A DNA stretch of 33,105 nucleotides from an uncultured Pirellulaceae bacterium (lineage in GTDB: Bacteria > Planctomycetota > Planctomycetia > Pirellulales > Pirellulaceae): assembly GCA_937981585.1 (NCBI GenBank), contig CALJOA010000082.1:1-33105 (forward strand), written 5' to 3'. Below are positions 8,293 to 16,144 of the stretch, piece after piece. Below the pieces are notes generated by a model that saw only the letters and a list, made by a program, of their open reading frames with translations, searched no databases and was not told where the DNA came from. Position 1 is the stretch's first letter, and each line of letters starts with the position of its first letter. Made by a program: the position numbers and the translations under genes.

Positions 8293-8594
8293 TTGATCCC
8301 TTCTAAACTTCACTTTAAAACCTTCTACCATCATAACGTTAATCTCGATCATCCCCGTCTACGATTGACCATTTTGGGCGATTTTCGCAACAAAAAACTT
8401 TATAAAAACTGCTGCTGAGGCTCAATCTAACCTTGTATGACGACGATTTGATATTCCATTACAGGTCCTTCGCGAGAGAGAATCAGTATTGATCTTTTTG
8501 TAATGAACGGAAAAACCGAGCTTCGAAGTTTTTTGGCTTGATAAGATAGAGCTAGACACTTCGTTTTTGATTGTTGCTTTGGAAATCCCATCAA

Positions 8595-9284
8595 ATGAAT
8601 TTACGTGCCAACGCCGAGAAGAAATTTCTCCTGAAGTATTTGATTATCGGACTCGCGTGTTTGGCGTTTGCCTGCTGGGCCACTTACGACGCATTCGTCA
8701 AATACCCCAGCCAAAAACCACGTGCCCAGGCTTGGGAGGATCTGGAAGCCCAAATCGCTGAATCCGAAATTCTTAAACCCGAAGATCTCAGCCCAATGTG
8801 GAAACAGATCTCTGAGGAAAATGATTGGGATAGCAAGCGGCCCACTGATGCCCATCCCGTGGCGGCACTCGAGAAGCTGATTCTCTGGCAATACGTATTC
8901 ATTGGAATCGGTTTGTTGGTTGGACTTCCGTGCGTCCTCTGGTATCTGCGGAACAAAGAAGCTTGGCTCGAGTCAACTGCCGACGGCTTGCGCAACAGCA
9001 GCGGCGACGAAATCAAAATCTCGCAGATTACAAAGTTCGACAAGGCTCGCTGGGAGAAGAAGGGGATTGGTGTCCTTCACTACGACGACAAGGGGGCCAA
9101 AGGAACGTTCATCGTCGACGATCTGAAGTACGATCGAAAAACAACTGACGAAATCGTTGCCTGGATCGAAACGCAGATCAAACCCGAGATGATCGTCAAT
9201 GGCCTAACCGAAGTCGAGTATCAGGAAATAGCCGCGGAAAAGAAACGGCTCAGAGATATCGCGTCTGGCAATATCGAAGAGTAG
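8595..9284 (+). CDS. Two-helix membrane protein with C-terminal strand-rich domain
   Basis: A 229-residue protein with no family I can name. Membrane segments lie at about 14-33 and 102-124, separated by an acidic, Trp-containing loop. After the second helix comes a soluble region of about 100 residues (LRNSSGDEIKISQITKFDKARW onward, in pieces) whose short strands and final helix (DEIVAWIETQI) recall a PH-like fold; this is only an impression. The ATG at 8595 is preferred to a TTG at 8571 because it lies directly before the charged segment and first helix. It converges with the DUF1552 gene, leaving 10 nt between stop codons. Confidence 0.75.
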   Translation: MNLRANAEKKFLLKYLIIGLACLAFACWATYDAFVKYPSQKPRAQAWEDLEAQIAESEILKPEDLSPMWKQISEENDWDSKRPTDAHPVAALEKLILWQYVFIGIGLLVGLPCVLWYLRNKEAWLESTADGLRNSSGDEIKISQITKFDKARWEKKGIGVLHYDDKGAKGTFIVDDLKYDRKTTDEIVAWIETQIKPEMIVNGLTEVEYQEIAAEKKRLRDIASGNIEE

Positions 9285-9294
9285 TGATTCGCTA

Positions 9295-10584
9295 TTACAT
9301 AAACCCTTGCAACCGATCGGTGCTGTCGGCAAACCGCTCCAGCTCAACGCCCATGTTGTCGGCGATGCTAAGCCATAAATTTGCCAGCGGCGTTCCTTTA
9401 CTGGCTTTCAAATGTCGACCGGTCTCATAGGCACCGCCGCCCGACCCAGCCACGATCAGTGGAAGCTGCTCATACGAATGCCTTGCACCGTTGCCGAGCC
9501 CAGAACCGAGAATGAAGCTGCAATTGTCCAGCAGCGATGATTCGCCTTCCTGAATCGATTTTAGTCTTCCGATCAGATAGGCGTATTGATCGACGTGAAA
9601 CTGATCGATCTTGGCGACCACATCGTCGTACTCAGGGTCATGCGTCAGAACGTGATGGCTGATCGGTTTCTCGAATACACCTTCGTATAGCTGTGGCGTT
9701 TGCCAGCGTTCAGGACCAACCATCATAGTCGCAATCCGGGTTTGATCGGTCTGCAAAGCCAAAACCATCAGGTCACCCATCAACCGTATGTACTCCCGCC
9801 GCCTGACGGGGACTTCATCGGGAACTTTGTAGTCCACCTTGCCGATTCGTCCCTTTGATTCAAACTGACGATGCATTCGATTTTCAACTGATCGAACCGA
9901 TGTCAAATACTCATCGAGCTTTCTTCGATCCTCAACGCCGAGTTTTTGATTGAACCGTTTCGCGTCACCAATCACTGTGTCGAGAACGGACTGTTTGATC
10001 GGCTGTGACTCGCCAAACAAACGCTTGAACAATTTATGTGGATCGTTGGTTGATTTTGCGTCGTATCCCGGACCGTACCAGGATATCGCATCAAAGATCT
10101 TGGGCTCCATGTTGTCAACAAAGGTGTTGCAACTGAGCTCAAGCGAATCAAACGCGGTCGAGCCTGTCAGTTTCCCTGCGATGACTTGATCGAGCGTCGT
10201 GTCGATCGCCGTCACGCCATCGGCACGCTCGTTGGGAAGCGCACTGGTCAACCAACACGAACCGGCTTGAGAATGCGGCTCTCCGGTTAGATATGTTCGG
10301 TTGAGCCCACTGACAACGGTGATGTCTTTTTTAAAATCGGCAAGCGGTTGAAGACTCTCCGGCAAATCAAATTCTTCACCGGTTTTCTCGGGAAACCACT
10401 TCGAGCCGATCACCCCATTGGGAATGTACATGAAGGCAAGCCGCTTTGGCGCAGCGGCAACACCTCCAGTCACCGAACTGGCAGCCGCGCCCATCGAAGC
10501 GGTCGCTGACATCGCCTCCAACCAAGGTAATGCGATCGACGCACCAATACCTCGGAGTACCGTTCGACGCGATATCTTTTTCAT
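9295..10584 (-). CDS. DUF1552 protein, Tat-exported
   Basis: A 429-residue protein with an N-terminal twin-arginine signal (SRRTVLRG followed by a hydrophobic Ala/Leu stretch). The body carries phrases typical of DUF1552: RLAFMYIPNGV, VVSGLNR, HSQAGSCWLTS, and a late GSGLGNGARHSYEQLP. The family is very common in Planctomycetes and almost always encoded beside a DUF1592-type cytochrome gene, as here. It resembles the alkaline-phosphatase-like DUF1501 proteins in context, but its function is not established. The upstream DUF1592 gene ends 103 nt before it; the two form an operon. Confidence 0.9.
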   Translation of the reverse strand: MKKISRRTVLRGIGASIALPWLEAMSATASMGAAASSVTGGVAAAPKRLAFMYIPNGVIGSKWFPEKTGEEFDLPESLQPLADFKKDITVVSGLNRTYLTGEPHSQAGSCWLTSALPNERADGVTAIDTTLDQVIAGKLTGSTAFDSLELSCNTFVDNMEPKIFDAISWYGPGYDAKSTNDPHKLFKRLFGESQPIKQSVLDTVIGDAKRFNQKLGVEDRRKLDEYLTSVRSVENRMHRQFESKGRIGKVDYKVPDEVPVRRREYIRLMGDLMVLALQTDQTRIATMMVGPERWQTPQLYEGVFEKPISHHVLTHDPEYDDVVAKIDQFHVDQYAYLIGRLKSIQEGESSLLDNCSFILGSGLGNGARHSYEQLPLIVAGSGGGAYETGRHLKASKGTPLANLWLSIADNMGVELERFADSTDRLQGFM

Positions 10585-10667
10585 GGCTCTACTACCTTAA
10601 ACCAGGCACTGTTTCTAAAGTGAGCGACAGCGCTAGACTGGCGTTTTATAAATTGATTCCCGCGAGG

Positions 10668-10688
10668 GCGAAGCAACCGTTGCCTCGC
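10668..10688. other. Short hairpin at the end of the DUF1592 gene
   Basis: GCGA-a-GCAA and TTGC-c-TCGC face each other around a 3-nt loop, overlapping the DUF1592 stop codon, in the 103-nt gap before the DUF1552 gene. No T-run follows. It may help stabilise the upstream part of the operon message. Confidence 0.3.
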
Positions 10689-12898
10689 TAACGGGTCGGG
10701 TTACTATCGGAACGAGTCTCGTTTGCAGTTTCGGTTTCGTCAAATCGTCGAAACATATCGCTCAAAACAACTTGCTTGACCACTGACAAAAACCGATGAT
10801 CCTCCTCGACTACGGCAGCAGCAACGCGGCGAATCTCTGGCTCGTCCGAATAGTGCAATTGCCGTCCGAGCGCATACTTCATTGTATGTTCGACAAACGC
10901 TTTCACAAATCTTGAATTCTCCCGAACGACGACGTTCTTGAACCGAGCGGGTCCGACAAACTCGGTGCCATCAATTTTTCCGCTGGCGTCAATTTCGTCA
11001 CCTGTCTCATACTTTTCACGCCACTTGCCAACGGCATCGAATGACTCAAGGGCAAACCCAAGCGGATCAATCCGTGCGTGACACGAAGCACAAGCCGGAT
11101 CAAGCCGGTGCTGTTCGAGCTTGTCTCTGACATTGAGCTCCTTGTGGACTTTGGTTCCGTTCTCCGGCTCCAGCGGTGGCACGTTGGCGGGCGCGGGAGG
11201 AGGAGGCGAATTGAAAATCACATCGAGAACCCATGCGCCGCGATAAACCGGGCTGGTCCGTGTCGTTGTCGAAGTCGCCAACAGAGTCGCTCCGGCAGAA
11301 ATTACACCTCCGCGATGACCATTGCCCCATTGAACCCGGTAGAAATCCTCGAACGACTCAAGCGGCGGAGTGTAACCAAGCGACTTTTTGATATCGACTT
11401 CGTACCAGTCCATCAACTGCCGGTTCAAATACCCAAAATCAGATTGAATGAACTCGAGAATACTTCGATTCTCAACCATGATCGTTTCAAAAAACAACAA
11501 CTGCTCAATCATCATTGAAAGAGCAGGGGGCGGGAGTTTGGCGGCGTTTTCGTAGTACTCTGGATAGATACTTTTGTCGGGAAGCGCCGAAGCAACTTTC
11601 GAGACCTTTAACCACTCCATTCCAAAGTTCGTCGATAACGACTTTACTCGACGGTCCTTGATCATCCGCTGGACTTGACGCTCAAGATCGACGGGCTCCG
11701 AAAGCCGCCCCTCTTTGGCGGCTTGGAACAACTGATCGTCAGGCATTGACCCCCAAAGAAAATACGATAGCCGAGATGCCATCGCGTAACTGCGGATTAA
11801 ATCCAATTCGGACGTCGAAATACCACTGGGATCCAACGGCATGAACTCGCTCCGAAACAGAAAACTGGGTGATACCAGAATCGCAGAAACTGCCGTTTTC
11901 ATTGCCTCGGTATATGAACCCGAGGCAGCAAATTCTTTGTCGAACAAATCCAGATAGACTTGCAGATCCGCCGCTGAGACTTCCCGGCGAAATGCCCGAG
12001 GAAGAAATATCTGAATCTGACGATGGGCCCGATTGGTTGACTCTGATTGGGTCGCCGAACCATCCGAAGCAAACATCGACTCCCACAAGCCGCTGATCTG
12101 AGCGAACTCGCGATTGTTAACTACCGAAGTCGCAAGCTCGAAATAGTTTTCCAGCAGTAGCGGAGAAAGCGACAAAGCTTCCTGGTCGTTTGCAAAACCA
12201 TGCTCCACCGGCGGATCGACGGGCAAATTGGAAACGCCCGGCAAATCCGAGTGCCGCCGATGAGCATTGTAAAAGTAACTCACAGCAAAAACTGATCGCG
12301 GCATGCGACCGGTTGCCGGTTGAAAGTAGTCAGTCGTCTGAACAATCCGTGACGAATTGCTAAAGCAGTCTCGAGAAAGCCGAAACAGATCGCGAATCGT
12401 ATTCTCATACTCGACTCGATTGAGCCGCCGCAATCTACCCAACGACGGTAACGAGTGTTTTGTGCTGGCAATCAACTCAAGAATTCGCCCGCCAACCCGA
12501 GCCCGGGCCTCGTCCTGCGGCTGATTGGCATCCGCGGGCGGCATTTCATTCCGCTCGATCGCCTTGAGGACGGCTGACCACAGCTCCAAATCTTCAGCAG
12601 CGTCGGCATGCGTTGAAAAACGGCTGAGGTCAACTCCGCCTTCCCCGTCTTCGCCATCATGGCAATCGTAACAGTAATTTTTGATGAAGGGACGAATTCG
12701 TTTTCCGAACAGATCTGTAGCAGGCTGTTTCTCCCCAGCATCCAACTGCCTGGCCTGCGGCGGGACTGAGGCAGTGTCCTGTGCCCCCAAATCGTTTTGT
12801 AATCCCGGAAATGCCAACCAAACGAGCGCTGTCAACAAAATGACTATCCGAAAATCCAATTCGGGCGCTGGAAATCGAATTGGAGAAAAGGATGACAA
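10688..12898 (-). CDS. Planctomycete cytochrome (PSCyt) protein with DUF1587/1595/1592/1588/1585 domains
   Basis: A 736-residue exported protein. After an N-terminal hydrophobic segment (about 18-32) comes a heme-c motif CYDCH (76-80), within the planctomycete cytochrome C region. The LGRLRRLNRVEYENTIRDLF phrase (in pieces, from about 152) marks DUF1587. DUF1595 and DUF1592 follow, with the SRLSYFLWGSMPDD phrase. DUF1588 carries PPPPAPANVPPL and a second CxxCH (CASCH) next to ARIDPLGFALE. DUF1585 closes the protein. Role: probably periplasmic electron transfer linked to polymer degradation, unproven. The best start is a TTG at 12898 with only a weak ribosome-binding site, so the exact start is uncertain. 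It is the first gene of the pair with DUF1552. Confidence 0.9.
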   Translation of the reverse strand: MSSFSPIRFPAPELDFRIVILLTALVWLAFPGLQNDLGAQDTASVPPQARQLDAGEKQPATDLFGKRIRPFIKNYCYDCHDGEDGEGGVDLSRFSTHADAAEDLELWSAVLKAIERNEMPPADANQPQDEARARVGGRILELIASTKHSLPSLGRLRRLNRVEYENTIRDLFRLSRDCFSNSSRIVQTTDYFQPATGRMPRSVFAVSYFYNAHRRHSDLPGVSNLPVDPPVEHGFANDQEALSLSPLLLENYFELATSVVNNREFAQISGLWESMFASDGSATQSESTNRAHRQIQIFLPRAFRREVSAADLQVYLDLFDKEFAASGSYTEAMKTAVSAILVSPSFLFRSEFMPLDPSGISTSELDLIRSYAMASRLSYFLWGSMPDDQLFQAAKEGRLSEPVDLERQVQRMIKDRRVKSLSTNFGMEWLKVSKVASALPDKSIYPEYYENAAKLPPPALSMMIEQLLFFETIMVENRSILEFIQSDFGYLNRQLMDWYEVDIKKSLGYTPPLESFEDFYRVQWGNGHRGGVISAGATLLATSTTTRTSPVYRGAWVLDVIFNSPPPPAPANVPPLEPENGTKVHKELNVRDKLEQHRLDPACASCHARIDPLGFALESFDAVGKWREKYETGDEIDASGKIDGTEFVGPARFKNVVVRENSRFVKAFVEHTMKYALGRQLHYSDEPEIRRVAAAVVEEDHRFLSVVKQVVLSDMFRRFDETETANETRSDSNPTR

Positions 12899-12923
12899 CG
12901 ATCTTGCTCGCTAAAGGTTCGGG

Positions 12924-13011
12924 TTACCAATTAGTCACTCCCGCGCAGGCGGGAAACGATTGAAGCATTAAAGGACTGGATTCCCACCTGCGCGGCAATG
13001 ACGGTTGGTAA
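12924..13011. repeat. REPIN-like element: two inverted REP-type palindromes
   Basis: The left half (12924-12956) contains TTACCAA, then GTCA and a CCCGCGCAGGCGGGAA palindrome. The right half (12980-13011) is its imperfect inverse: TTCCCACCTGCGCGG, CAATGAC, then TTGGTAA. The halves are separated by about 25 nt. Each half is itself palindromic, and the pair can fold into one long hairpin. That is the layout of REPINs (paired REP sequences mobilised by RAYT transposases). No RAYT gene is in the window. It sits between two minus-strand genes. Confidence 0.65.
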
Positions 13012-13045
13012 AAAATCACAAGCTCCTCCGGTTACTCTTCCACAT

Positions 13046-13816
13046 CTATCGTTTACGTTTTTTTTCTGCCTCAAGCTTCTTCGCCAAACGGCTTTCCTCA
13101 ATCACTTTTTGACGGTGCTCCTTTTGCTCGCGCGTCAAGATCCTATTGTAGATGAGACTTCGCAATCGGTTGGAGAGCTCAACAGTCTCAATTTTGATTT
13201 GACGAAGCTTTTCCGGAGTATCGTCACCGTCAAAAGCAGCACTGAGCGTCTCTTCACGCTTGCGAACCAGTCGCTGAAAATGATAGTCGTTCCGCAAAAG
13301 CAGCCTAAGGGCTTCGTCTTCTTGGTCAAGCGTTAGCTGGCCGCGAACGAATTTTATCAAATGGCGAGCTCGAACATCCGGTTGGTAGGCCAGCAATAAA
13401 GTCGTCAAGTTTTTGTGGAGCTGGGCGTCAGTGTATGTTTTGGTAGTCTCAGAACTTGAATCAGCTTGCTCTGAGTCATTGCCCTCCTGTGTTTCGCCTG
13501 GCTGGGCAGGGCTGCCGGCCTTGCCCGCTGGCGAGATGGAATCGGCATCTTCGGATTCAAGTTCCGGCTTTGATTCGGCGGCCAACTTTGTTGGCTTGGA
13601 AGACCGTTGCTCATCATCAACAGGCGACTTTTTTATCGCCGTTTCAGTTTCGAGTTGGATGTCAGCAGCATCCAGCTTGGCGGCAGAAGGCTCCAGTTTA
13701 GAAATCGGAACGGGCTCGGAATTGGATCCGCAACCGTTTATCAAAACCAAACTGAAACCGACACCTGCCAAAAGGCTCAGAACCGATCGCGTATTGTTAA
13801 AGAGTCGCTGAATCAT
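13046..13816 (-). CDS. Lipoprotein with charged helical C-terminus
   Basis: A 256-residue protein with a lipoprotein signal: a hydrophobic stretch followed by the lipobox LINGC, so Cys29 should be lipidated. Residues about 35-130 are low-complexity, rich in Ser, Glu, Pro, Ala and Lys, and probably disordered. From about 128 on, the sequence becomes helical and strongly charged, with a coiled-coil-like C-terminus ending in AEKKRKR. I see no catalytic motif. It is probably a periplasmic or envelope-attached structural or regulatory protein. The REPIN-like repeat lies just downstream of its stop. Confidence 0.75.
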   Translation of the reverse strand: MIQRLFNNTRSVLSLLAGVGFSLVLINGCGSNSEPVPISKLEPSAAKLDAADIQLETETAIKKSPVDDEQRSSKPTKLAAESKPELESEDADSISPAGKAGSPAQPGETQEGNDSEQADSSSETTKTYTDAQLHKNLTTLLLAYQPDVRARHLIKFVRGQLTLDQEDEALRLLLRNDYHFQRLVRKREETLSAAFDGDDTPEKLRQIKIETVELSNRLRSLIYNRILTREQKEHRQKVIEESRLAKKLEAEKKRKR

Positions 13817-13961
13817 CCCGACCTGATAGCAAAATGGCGTGGCTCAAACAATACGTTTGGGCAACACCAAAACTGCTATCAATTCAAAATCATTTTGTTC
13901 TCTGGTCCGAAACGCTGCGCAGACAGCAGCTACCCAATCCCCCAGCCGGAAAAAATATCAC

Positions 13962-14582
13962 CTACTCCATCAACTCAGTCATGATCCCGCGCAAGTGAGC
14001 CGCCGATAGATCCATCGCAGCACTCAGATCGCTCAAGAATTCAGATTCGGACTCGTCGAACACACCGTCTGCCATTGCGATTCGATAAGCCGCGCGGATC
14101 ACCTTTTCTTTGCCACTGTCGTTGAGATGCGGAGCCGCCTTGCTTACCATTTCGAGACACGAGGAACCGTCTCGTTCAACAATGTCGATCTCTTCCCTGA
14201 GATCCTCTTCGGTAACCTCAACACCGGCAAGCTCTTCAAAGATATCCTGCAGCTCTTTCACTTCCGCGTCGTCGATGACACCGTCAGCCAACAACATACC
14301 GATCATGACCTGCTTCATTGCGATCATGAACAGCGCCTGCATCTGTTGGCCTGCGTCAGACGGTTGGTAACTCAGCACGTTTTCATTGAACGTTCCCTGA
14401 CATTGCGCACACTCTACATACCGCCCCAGCGAATCGAGAGGAATGAGGGGGATGAAGTACAGCGTGAAAAATCGCCGAACCACCTTGAGTCTGTAATTCA
14501 TTGGACCGCAGGACGGGCAATTGAACTCACCTTGCTCTTTGGTAGAAGTAACTCCTCGCGTCCCAAAAATGATGAAAAACAT
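13962..14582 (-). CDS. Zinc-ribbon plus TerB-like domain protein
   Basis: A 206-residue protein. The N-terminal third is a zinc ribbon with two Cys pairs, C22/C25 and C58/C61, wrapped around a hydrophobic strand-rich stretch (RRFFTLYFIPLIPL). The C-terminal two thirds resembles a TerB-like helical domain: two internally similar units, LLADGVIDDAEVKELQDIF and IAMADGVFDESESEFLSDL, each with the xADGxxDxxE signature. TerB-like domains are found in tellurite-resistance and stress systems; their molecular role is not settled. AGGAG 6 nt before the ATG supports the start. It is on the same strand as its neighbours but well separated from them. Confidence 0.8.
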   Translation of the reverse strand: MFFIIFGTRGVTSTKEQGEFNCPSCGPMNYRLKVVRRFFTLYFIPLIPLDSLGRYVECAQCQGTFNENVLSYQPSDAGQQMQALFMIAMKQVMIGMLLADGVIDDAEVKELQDIFEELAGVEVTEEDLREEIDIVERDGSSCLEMVSKAAPHLNDSGKEKVIRAAYRIAMADGVFDESESEFLSDLSAAMDLSAAHLRGIMTELME

Positions 14583-14767
14583 CTTCGCTCCTGGTAGCTC
14601 GCAAAATCTAATTTTCTCAATACGGCAACATAGCCGGGAAACTAAGCAGTTTAACGAAAACGAGAATTCGGTAACAGGTAGGTCCGTGGTCCAGCACTGA
14701 TTGAAGCATCATGGGAACGCCTGTATTGAGGAGCGCCAAGCATTCTAACCAACAGTGCCTGAGCATT

Positions 14768-15013
14768 TCATTGATTAAGCGCCAACGGCATCACGTAATC
14801 CCAAGCCGGTTTGAGGGCGACATTGTCGCAGCGGTCCAATCGAAATTGGCGGGGCTCTTCGCGAGACAGACAAAGGGCAAGAAAACGGTCACCCCCAATG
14901 AATCGAATCGGACTGACCACCCGTTTTGACCTGATTCCCTTGGAGTCATGGTAGGTGAATTCGATCACCCAGTCGTCGTAACATTGCATTGATTTGTTGA
15001 TGATCTGCCGCAT
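14768..15013 (-). CDS. Stand-alone WYL-like domain protein
   Basis: An 81-residue protein that seems to be one small Sm-like beta barrel of the WYL type: IEFTYHDSKG, then RVVSPIRF, a GDRFLALCL strand, and the REEPRQFRLDRC end with the Arg/Phe/Arg pattern that lines the WYL ligand pocket. WYL domains usually follow a DNA-binding helix-turn-helix and sense ligands, often nucleotides or nucleic acid, in defence and stress regulators. Here it stands alone. I use the ATG at 15013 because AAAGGAAA stands just upstream; the in-frame ATG at 15049 has no suitable site. Confidence 0.65.
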   Translation of the reverse strand: MRQIINKSMQCYDDWVIEFTYHDSKGIRSKRVVSPIRFIGGDRFLALCLSREEPRQFRLDRCDNVALKPAWDYVMPLALNQ

Positions 15014-15255
15014 CGAGATTTCCTTTACGAAACATCCTGTTCCAAACATGCCCCTATTATCGGAGTGAGGATGACACGTTAGGTCAGCGGCTCAGAAAAT
15101 TCCAAGTTTGTGCGCTGAGAACGCGGATTCGCGAGGGTGAAAGCGTAAAACCACGGAACGAAGCCCAAAAACGGCTTGTTCAGACTCCGCACTAACAAGC
15201 CAACATCGTCGGCCTCAAGGTTCTCGCCGCCTTGAACTAGCGATCGATCGAGCGC

Positions 15256-15290
15256 AAACAAAAAGCCCGCCTGCACAACGCAAGCGAGCT
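15256..15290 (-). terminator. Rho-independent terminator after the candidate selenoprotein gene
   Basis: On the minus strand an 11-bp stem (AGCTCGCTTGC with GCAGGCGGGCT, two G-U pairs) closes a 5-nt loop and is followed by UUUUGUUU. It lies 51 nt beyond the TAA at 15341-15343, and about 250 nt beyond the UGA at 15539, so the transcript includes the region after the UGA. Confidence 0.85.
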
Positions 15291-15340
15291 GTTTTCTATC
15301 ATCCGAAGGTTCCGACTATTCGGTCGGTTCAACGACGAAT

Positions 15341-16096
15341 TTACTCGGCGGCTTCTTCACTCAGAGACCAGCCCTTGATGTGCCTGTTGCCTTCTTCGAC
15401 GATTTTATTAAGCGTCGCGGCAACGTCCATTCCCTCAGGAGCGTTGAATGAACAAGTGTTGTCGCCAAGGTTAGTTTTGATTTCAGCGATACCATCAACA
15501 GCGGTCAAAGCCGTTCGCACGGAACGGGCACAGCCACCTCAGGTCATGTTGGGAAGCTTCAAAGAAACAGCTTGAGCTGCTCCCTCGGCCTTCTTCATGT
15601 CTCCATCCATCTTTTTGCCCATCTTCGGCAGAGCAGCTTTCTGCTCGTCGGTCAGCAAGGCAGTGATTTCATTCATGATGGTTGCGGTGACACTGCCCAA
15701 TTTCTTCTTGCCTTCGTCGTACTTGGCCTTGTCTTCATCAGTTAGACCCATGGCGGCATATGTAGCGGCCATAGCTTCTGCGCCCTTCAATCCGTCTTCC
15801 TTGTTCTTCGCATAAGCAGCCTTCAGTTTTTCCATACGTTCAGCAGTCATAACTGAAGCCTGAGCTTTTCTGGCTTCCATCAATGCTGGCATGTGCTTTT
15901 CGACAATCGCTGCAGCTTTCGTCTTTTGATCTTCCGTGAGTTCCGCTTTTGCGAACGCTCTCATCATATTCGCTGTAGTTGTTTTGGTTGCTCTGTCGAG
16001 CATTTTCTTGGCTTGCATATCGACGTCTTGAGCGACAACGTTGGTTGCCGCAAGAAGAGCGATTGCCAAACCAAACAAGATTTTTCTTGTCAGCAT
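15341..16096 (-). CDS. Candidate selenoprotein: secreted LTxxQ-motif protein with C-terminal HMA domain, in-frame UGA as Sec186
   Basis: A 251-residue product if the UGA at codon 186 is read as selenocysteine, 185 if it stops there. Residues 1-22 form a signal peptide (cleavage after VVA). A helical, Lys/Ala-rich region follows with three LT-E/D-DQK-like motifs at about 53, 118 and 148, recalling the periplasmic Spy/CpxP LTxxQ proteins. From about 176 a heavy-metal-associated (HMA) domain begins: VSLKLPNMT, then UGA, then GGCARSVRTALTAVDGI. HMA domains bind soft metals through M-x-C-x-x-C; here the first Cys is the UGA and Cys189 remains. Translation after the UGA keeps the HMA strand/helix pattern to a TAA. 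AGGAG 8 nt before the ATG at 16096 fixes the start over an upstream in-frame ATG. Alternatives: a sequencing error or nonsense mutation in a Cys codon. Confidence 0.75.
15503..15538 (-). promoter_or_regulatory. Candidate bacterial SECIS element
   Basis: Immediately after the UGA, CCGUUC (15527-15522) pairs perfectly with GAACGG (15516-15511) around the loop CGUGC. The apical loop begins 18 nt after the UGA, and its second base is G. Both fit what is known of bacterial SECIS elements, which lie in the coding region next to the UGA and bind SelB. GGU at 15538-15536 can also pair with ACC at 15505-15503, closing a lower stem. Confidence 0.65.
15539..15541 (-). other. In-frame UGA, proposed selenocysteine codon
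   Basis: The codon takes the place of the first Cys in the HMA metal motif (M-T-U-G-G-C). TGA is one substitution from TGC or TGT, so mutation must be excluded. The 65 further open codons and their domain match argue for recoding. Confidence 0.7.
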
Positions 16097-16118
16097 TCTG
16101 GCTTCTCCTGAAGGGATG

Positions 16119-16144
16119 TAAAAAAGGCGTTTGGTCAAACGCCT
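16119..16144 (-). terminator. Intrinsic terminator-like hairpin in the leader of the selenoprotein gene
   Basis: On the minus strand AGGCGTTT and AAACGCCT pair perfectly around GACC and are followed by a T-run (six Ts counting the last stem base). The T-run ends 23 nt before the ATG at 16096, with only the ribosome-binding site in between. No promoter fits in that space, so transcription of the gene must pass this hairpin: an attenuator, or leaky termination of the upstream gene. I found no clear antiterminator. Confidence 0.65.

Noticed and set aside
15079-15276. Short minus-strand open frame after the selenoprotein gene
   Set aside because: It begins inside the terminator hairpin and shows no ribosome-binding site or family likeness.
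15539-16138. Treating the UGA at 15539 as the normal end of the gene and 16138 as its start
   Set aside because: The HMA domain would be cut just before its metal ligands; the terminator lies 250 nt further on; and the upstream ATG falls inside the attenuator hairpin, with no ribosome-binding site.
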